This document shows positions 5,731 through 10,500 of a DNA stretch of 10,500 nucleotides, piece by piece; position 1 is the stretch's first letter; each line of letters opens with the position of its first letter. Below the pieces are notes generated by a model that was not told where the DNA came from, did no database searches, and was given only the letters and a program-made list of their open reading frames with translations. The stretch covers positions 1 to 10,500 of the forward strand of contig LT636182.1 of NCBI GenBank assembly GCA_900128565.1, given 5' to 3'. The DNA is from Stramenopiles sp. TOSAG23-6. Lineage: Eukaryota > Sar. A program made the translations under genes and the position numbers.

Positions 5731-7009
5731 TTAAATAGATTTCATGGATACATCGTCAGGTAAAATTTGTATCGAGTCATTTGGATACCATTTTTTTGTT
5801 GATCTACGTTGAAGCCAATTATGTGTTGATTTACTTTGAAGCCAATTATTCAAATATAAAGAAAGCCATTGACGAACAATAAATATTACACTAGACCATA
5901 ATATTATTAACAAAACTGGTAAAAACATTGCACGTGATGTTACCGCAGCTACGAGAAAACTTGGAACTGAATCATGTATTGTGAAAAATATATTTGAACT
6001 TTGAACTTTGTTCAATATTTTTTACGAAAAAAAAAAACAAAAGAAAAAAAAAAATGAAATTTCAACGTAGAAAAAAACATACTACTTTACGTTGTGTACT
6101 TGCTAAAATCTCAGTAAATAATTCCCCAGACTGTGATACTAAGAAACATCCTGGAAATAAGCCTATAATAGTGCTAATAAAAAATTGTTTAAATGTCACA
6201 TCAACAACTATTGGTATGGCATTATTGATAAACCATTTAGGAATAAATGGTGTAATTCGAAATAAAGCAAGTGTCATGACAATACTGCATGGTGATTCTT
6301 TTTCTAATGTTTTCTTAAATCGCTTTGTAAGCCAAAATTGTTCGGCCTTTAATTTAAACTCATCGCCACTGACAGAACGTGTTATCCAAAATCCTGCACA
6401 TGAACCAACCAACACACCTACAGATGATATTGAAACGGCAAAAGGTTGCTGAAAAAGCATTCCTGCTGATAACGCAAGCAAAGTTGCTCCAGGAATTATA
6501 AATGCTATTGCGGCACTATATAGAATAAAAAATGTTACTGCGGCAAATATAAAGTTTTCCTCTCCCCATCGTTTTAGAAAAGTATGATACGTTTTCAATG
6601 TTTCGAATGATAGAATATTTCCACTCCCAGACAGTAAATAGACAACAAGGGTACATATAGTTGTAAGACATATATAATACAATAAAACGCCATCTCTACT
6701 AGTATTGCTCTCTCGAGTTTCAGACGTTGATGGATGTTGCTTCTCTTTATCAAGCGACACTTTTCTAAGGCTTGATCTTCTTGTTGGACTAGTCAGTGAA
6801 GTAGAACGTGGCCTGCTTTTGTGTTTGATATAGTCACATCCAGTTGTTATATAGTCACAACCAGTTGTTGAGATATTCGCACCATTGACTCCTCTAACAG
6901 TGTTGACTAAAACTGATATTGAATTTGCACCACTATTTTGTAGTTTTTTACTAAGATAGTTTATTCGAGGTACTTTTCTACTAAAGATGTTGATCAAATC
7001 TGGAAGCAT
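5731..7009 (-). CDS. VTT-domain (TVP38/TMEM64/SNARE-associated) membrane protein, two exons
   Basis: Exon 1 is 7009..6091 and exon 2 is 5966..5731. They are joined by a GTAAAG...TTCAG intron of 124 nt (6090..5967) that keeps frame at phase 1, giving 384 aa. Residues 1-107 are a hydrophilic, Ser/Arg/Lys-rich head with a short duplicated TTGCDYI unit at 48-60. Hydrophobic spans lie at about 109-127, 153-185, 189-212, 277-295 and, in exon 2, 319-336. The signature FRITPFIPKWFINNA (250-264) and the following IIGLFPGCFLV (281-291) are typical of the VTT family, which includes lipid scramblases and Golgi/ER membrane proteins. The last domain helix is supplied by exon 2, which supports the splice. 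Without splicing the frame would stop at 6062 within intron sequence. The exact transport role is unknown. Confidence 0.85.
5967..6090 (-). other. GT-AG intron of the VTT-domain gene
   Basis: The donor is GTAAAG after ACACAAC and the acceptor is ATTCAG before TTCCAAG. The intron is very T-rich. A second potential donor (GTATGT) lies 9 nt inside it but does not give a frame-keeping join with this acceptor. Confidence 0.7.
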
Positions 7010-7307
7010 TTTAGGTGATTAGAAGTTAATCGCATCCAGAGATATTGGATTGTGTTTTTATTTGCGAGACAAAATAGAAGAAATTGACGAAAAAATGCTA
7101 TTTTTAAAAAAGTTTTGACATTTTATTAGTAACTGCTTTTTTCTGACCTCACATTTTTTTTGGAAATTTCGTGTTTTGATGAAGCGCACGTGTCAACACT
7201 CACATTCTTGTTACACTTGGCCAACAAAATAGTCGTTCTAATTGTAAGAACTTCAAATAAAATCTCTCACCATACATTGATTTTCAAAACACTACCACCT
7301 TTATCAA
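7010..7307. promoter_or_regulatory. Divergent promoter region of the VTT-domain and TPR-like genes
   Basis: About 300 bp separate two genes transcribed outward. Both strands contain only short open frames. No repeat or recognisable box stands out beyond T-rich tracts at 7094-7103 and 7154-7161. Confidence 0.5.
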
Positions 7308-8264
7308 ATGATTTCTCGTATTTTACCCCGTATCGTGCGTTGTAGCTCTGTCTTTGTACCAAGAGTCGCTTCCGGTTGGACTTACTCAGCTAATACGATG
7401 CGCGCGTCATCTTTACTATCACCTAATAACTTTTATAGAACAACTTCTTCTTCAGTAGAACCAATTTCTATAGCACATGGACTCGTAGAACAAGGTATGG
7501 GACATTTCAAGGGTGAGCGATATATTCAGGCTGAAGATTGTTTCCGTAAAAGTTTACTCGTATTACAAGACTTATGTGCAACTGAGGTTGATGAAAAGTC
7601 ATCGCTACTAGAATCAGCGAGTCTCCTTAACTTAGCCAGCTGCTTACGAGAACGATTTCGCTCTACACGTGAAGCTAATGTTGGTAAAGAAGCATGTGAT
7701 ATGTTTACAGCTGCTACAAAATGTGTGAAGCGTGTTTTTGGTGAAGGGCATATTAGAGTATCCAAAACACTTCGAGAAAAGGCAATTATGCTAGAATTGT
7801 TGGGAGATAGAAACGAAGATGTAGAAGAAGTGATTCGTCAAGCACTTGCTATTCGAAGTCATTGGAGTACAACTAATAATTCAACTGAACCAATATCGCT
7901 CGATGCAAGTGAAAGAATTTCAATGATGATTTCGTTAGCTAAAGCTTGTGCAGCACAGGGAAAAATAGAGAAAGTATTAGAATTGGATTCAATAATTGTA
8001 GACTGTCTTGCGGTAATTGAAGCTCAAGCAAAAGATGGAGATAATACAGAGATATTCATTAGTTCATTGAAAAATGTTCAAACGTTTAAAAAGATCAGTG
8101 GTCAATCTACAGACAGTGTAGACGCAATGCTGAACATGTTTTCGGCAGCCGTTGACGGCCTTGGAGATGTTTCTTCACCTCCAAGTGATGGTGACGGAAA
8201 CACTTATTGGAGGAACAACATGAAAAAGAAACATAAAAGATTAAATGGGGCTCATGTAAAATAA
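7308..8264 (+). CDS. TPR-like protein with a predicted mitochondrial presequence
   Basis: 318 aa. The N-terminus (MISRILPRIVRCSSVFVPRV) is rich in Arg, Ser and hydrophobic residues and has no acidic residue for the first 50 positions, as in mitochondrial targeting presequences. From about residue 53, helical repeat sequence begins: AHGLVEQGMGHFKGERYIQAEDCFRKSL matches the TPR pattern (G-x-x-x-x-x-x-x-Y/A with a final hydrophobic). Weaker repeats follow around 100-145 (ASLLNLASCLRER, DMFTAATKCVKRVFGEGH) and 150-185, resembling kinesin-light-chain-type TPRs. The C-terminus is basic (KKKHKR). TPRs bind partner proteins; I cannot name the partner or the specific orthologue. No intron is needed and the stop is TAA. 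A plastid target is an alternative, though no ASAFAP-type motif is visible. Confidence 0.7.
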   Translation: MISRILPRIVRCSSVFVPRVASGWTYSANTMRASSLLSPNNFYRTTSSSVEPISIAHGLVEQGMGHFKGERYIQAEDCFRKSLLVLQDLCATEVDEKSSLLESASLLNLASCLRERFRSTREANVGKEACDMFTAATKCVKRVFGEGHIRVSKTLREKAIMLELLGDRNEDVEEVIRQALAIRSHWSTTNNSTEPISLDASERISMMISLAKACAAQGKIEKVLELDSIIVDCLAVIEAQAKDGDNTEIFISSLKNVQTFKKISGQSTDSVDAMLNMFSAAVDGLGDVSSPPSDGDGNTYWRNNMKKKHKRLNGAHVK

Positions 8265-8269
8265 ACTTA

Positions 8270-8338
8270 TTCTTGCTATAAATGTATTTTTGTTCTTGTT
8301 ATAAATATATTTTTGTTCTTGTTATGAATATATTTTTT
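8270..8338. repeat. Three tandem 23-bp repeats
   Basis: The unit TTCTTGTTATAAATATATTTTTG occurs three times with one to two changes each, starting 6 bp after the stop of the TPR-like gene. AATAAA signals follow at 8341-8354. It fills most of the gap between two convergent genes. Confidence 0.9.
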
Positions 8339-8398
8339 GTAATAAAAATAAATAAACAAACGAAATAAGAATATATTGATGAAAATGACAAATTTATT

Positions 8399-9707
8399 TT
8401 ATATCATTTCAATACCTGAATGAGTTAAAGGTCCATATATTGGATGCAGGAAAGCATGCATATTATGCATTATGATTTTTTGTTCAGTATAAGATTTAGA
8501 GACCCACCCTGCACGAGAACCATTCATACGATGTGACCAATGCGCTGCAGCCCATTGGAGGCCAGCTTCCATGTATGTGTCGAACAAACCTAACGATATT
8601 TGTGTACCACTTAATTGCATATTTACACGATATTTTGTTTTTCGGTTTTTTCGTTTCTCACGAGTAACTCCTATAATCCCATCATGTGAACGTTTACGTA
8701 ATCCCTCTCTTTTCAGATTGTCTGCTTTTCCTTCCATTTCTTGATAGACTTTAGCTTGTTTATCTGATGACATTCCATTCCATACTTCCTAAAATGTGGA
8801 AATATATAGTACATGAATATAGTAAATTAGTTTGAATATATAATAAAAAAATGGGTAATATATATATATGTACATGTTTGTTATGAATACTTACCTCTGT
8901 GTTTTTTTCTGATTGAATCAACCAATGAAAACGCAATTTCGCATTAATTGCATCTTTTTTTTTTTTGAAACCTAAATTTTTGTATTTGCTTCTATACTTA
9001 TTAGGCGGTTGGAACATCCACTGACATTTCAACTTGTTATAATATATACCCGTTTCAATTACTTCAATCTTTTCGCCAAATTCCTTTGAAACAACTTTTC
9101 CCTTTGGAAGAATCAGTCCAGTATACCGATCAATCTGTTTAGTATTTCTCCACTGCTCCGTTCTCAACCATCGTAAAGTTTCAGGTACTGTATAATCATT
9201 TGTTTTTCTTTTCTTATAAGATGATGAACTACTACTACTACTATTTGTAATTTTAATATCCATTTGCAACGTATCCCGTTCATCATCATCTTCTTCTTCA
9301 CTATATGCTTCTTCGATATCATTCCATGTATTTTTAGATTTAGATTTTCGATTTTTCTTTTGAATACTATCACCCCAAACATCATACTCTAATTTATCAA
9401 CAGAATAGTTAACTACTTTTTTAGTTCGCCGACTTCGTCGTAAAGTTTGACCTGAAATATCTTGTATTTTTCGTTTCTTTCCACATCTCGTATTTTTAGG
9501 TTTAGGTTTTGAAATATTCAATGCTTCTTTTGCTTCCAATAATCCAAGTGATCGTAACATTTCATCATTTGCAGCAATATTGAGTAGACGTNGCTTTTCG
9601 TATTCAGATAAAGTTGAATTATCTTTTGGTTTTTCAATTGTATTTTCATCAGACAAATTACCATTATTAGACCGCTTTGCCATACGACTCTGACTACTTG
9701 AAGTCAT
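8399..9707 (-). CDS. Nuclear protein with two AP2-like DNA-binding domains, two exons
   Basis: Exon 1 is 9707..8895 and exon 2 is 8788..8399, joined by a canonical intron, giving 400 aa. ATG 9707 is chosen because the open frame further upstream begins without ATG and has intergenic composition. Residues 75-125 are basic (GKKRK, RRSRRTKK), followed by an acidic stretch (EEAYSEEEDDDERD, 132-145) and eight Ser (156-163). A diverged AP2-like unit lies at about 219-262 (TGIYYNKLKCQWMF, then KNLGFKKKKDAINAKLRF). A clearer one lies at 308-354 (GIIGVTREKR, KYRVNM, ISLGLFDTYMEAGLQWAAAHW). AP2 domains bind DNA through a three-stranded sheet, so a transcription factor is likely. One undetermined base (9592) makes residue 39 unknown. 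Double-AP2 proteins are common in plants and present in algae; the target is unknown. Confidence 0.8.
8789..8894 (-). other. GT-AG intron of the AP2-domain gene
   Basis: Donor GAG|GTAAGT at 8894 and acceptor TTTTAG|GAA at 8789, 106 nt, phase 0. It contains an AT-dinucleotide run (8861-8870). It is the clearest spliceosomal intron in the window and shows that normal GT-AG splicing operates here. Confidence 0.85.
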
Positions 9708-10089
9708 TGACGTCGTAAGTAATAGAGGTTGACTTTTAGCTAGACCCAGCGAGCCAAAACAACAACCACGACCAGCAACAATATTATTGGCTCGCTCGCT
9801 GTGGTCACTGGTCAAAAAATAATAATAATCTCCGATTTTTCGATTTTGCCGATTTTTCGATTTTGAGTTTGGAAAAAAAATCTCCCGCATATTATTTTGA
9901 AAAAATATCGAAATTACATAATTATAAAATGTAAATTTTTATTCATTTTTATTCATTCTTAATCGAATGATATTCTAACCCTAAAACCTAACTCTTCATA
10001 GAAAAATAAATTTATTTTTAAAGATGCTCTTAAACTCAATTAAAATTAAGAAAATCAATATTTGTACCAAATTTTAAATTAATACATTT
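9708..10089. other. Intergenic stretch upstream of the AP2 gene and downstream of the repeat protein
   Basis: No gene is seen. It holds a 10-bp inverted repeat AGCGAGCCAA (9748-9757) / TTGGCTCGCT (9787-9796) with a 29-nt spacer, in the 5' flank of the AP2 gene. A 16-bp tandem pair built of CGATTTTTCGATTTTG lies at about 9834-9865. A short CCCTAAAACCTAA tract at 9979-9991 resembles a degenerate telomere unit. The left part may be the AP2 5' UTR or promoter; the right part is the 3' flank of the repeat protein. Confidence 0.6.
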
Positions 10090-10500
10090 TTATTCACAAA
10101 TGTTTTCATGGCCTGGTGCTTTTACCTCTTTCAACCATTGTAATACTTCCAAATGACCATTTAAAGCTGCTTCATGACACGTATCTTCATCCCATGGACA
10201 AGGTGGATTTTGACTGCTTACCCATTTCAATACTTCTAGATGTCCATTTTCAGCTGCAAAACAACACGTCCATTCATCCCACGGACAAGGTGGATTTTGA
10301 CTTCTTACCCATTTCAATACTTCTAATTGACCATCTTCAGCTGCGAAAGAACACGTATCTTCATCCCACGGACAAGGTGGATTTTGACTCCTTACCCAGT
10401 TCAATACTTCCAAGTGACCATTCCTAGCTGCATATTGACACGTTTCTTCATCCCACGGACAAGGTGGATTTTGACTTCTTAACCATTTCAATACTTCCAA
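10090..10500 (-). CDS. Ankyrin-like repeat protein of the PWDExTC type, C-terminal part
   Basis: 136 aa are visible, ending in TAA at 10092..10090; the gene continues beyond the right edge, so the first Met here is probably internal. It is built of 29-residue (87 bp) units of the form NGHLEVLKWVRSQNPPCPWD followed by ExTCxxAA. About four and a half copies are seen, and the NPPCPWDE part is invariant. The last unit diverges (LQWLKEVKAPGHENICE). The usual stramenopile version of this repeat is about 26 residues with a shorter turn (ENGCPWDE); here three residues are added. Such proteins are solenoid scaffolds for protein binding and occur in large families in diatoms, brown algae and some giant viruses. 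No specific partner can be inferred. Confidence 0.85.
   Translation of the reverse strand: MEVLKWLRSQNPPCPWDEETCQYAARNGHLEVLNWVRSQNPPCPWDEDTCSFAAEDGQLEVLKWVRSQNPPCPWDEWTCCFAAENGHLEVLKWVSSQNPPCPWDEDTCHEAALNGHLEVLQWLKEVKAPGHENICE

Noticed and set aside
5994-6452. Plus-strand open frame starting in the Lys-rich tract
   Set aside because: It is antisense to the VTT-domain coding exon, and its start lies in the poly-A part of the intron.
7160-7345. Plus-strand 61-codon open frame
   Set aside because: It lies in the promoter region, overlaps the TPR-like start in another frame, and has no coding pattern.
8760-9890. Long N-terminal extension of the AP2 protein from 9890
   Set aside because: The region 9708-9890 has intergenic composition with an inverted repeat, and ATG 9707 begins a protein-like sequence.
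9976-9992. CCCTAAAACCTAA tract as a telomere
   Set aside because: Only one and a half degenerate units lie inside ordinary intergenic DNA.
10116-10427. Plus-strand open frame with repeated LHPTDKVDFD
   Set aside because: It is the mirror of the minus-strand 29-residue repeat protein. The apparent repeats are only the shadow of the 87-bp units.

Overview
This is a strongly AT-rich nuclear genome fragment from a eukaryote. Genes sit on both strands, several carry short introns, and poly-A/poly-T runs and short repeats are frequent. Three features point to a photosynthetic stramenopile, most likely diatom-like: a tandem AP2-domain nuclear protein, ankyrin-type repeats of the PWDExTC kind common in diatoms and brown algae, and selenoprotein use. 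This is inference from gene content. One long unbroken ORF (349..347) and the AlkB, TVP38, TPR, AP2, HMG and repeat-protein genes read with the standard code.

Layout, left to right: (1) a partial hypothetical minus-strand exon at the left edge; (2) a secreted or membrane-anchored single-HKD phospholipase-D-like protein (minus); (3) an HMG-box protein (minus) lying between two 45-46 bp near-identical direct repeats; (4) a DsrE-family gene (minus) with an in-frame TGA at codon 79, where a redox Cys is expected, and a foldable SECIS-like stem-loop in its 3' UTR; (5) divergently, an AlkB-type dioxygenase gene (plus) with two N-terminal ubiquitin-binding-type zinc fingers and an apparently non-GT-AG intron; (6) a VTT/TVP38-type membrane protein (minus, two exons); (7) divergently, a mitochondrial TPR-like protein (plus); (8) a two-exon, two-AP2-domain protein (minus); (9) the 3' end of a 29-residue-repeat ankyrin-like protein running off the right edge.

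The strongest result is the DsrE-like selenoprotein. Translation continues in frame past the TGA for 40 family-consistent codons, the TGA makes a U-x-x-C motif, and a stem-loop with an AUGA/UGA core follows about 50 nt after the true stop. Second is the AlkB insertion: the conserved segment RRSL..SGDAR is interrupted by 95 nt with GTATG/CATAC ends and no AG. It contains a palindromic motif, GTACGRAATTTTGTACCTAACGA, found in related forms at three other places in the window. The genes do not form an obvious pathway. They look like ordinary neighbours in a compact genome, with divergent pairs at 4002..4339 and 7010..7307 and convergent pairs at 5434..5730 and 8265..8398.
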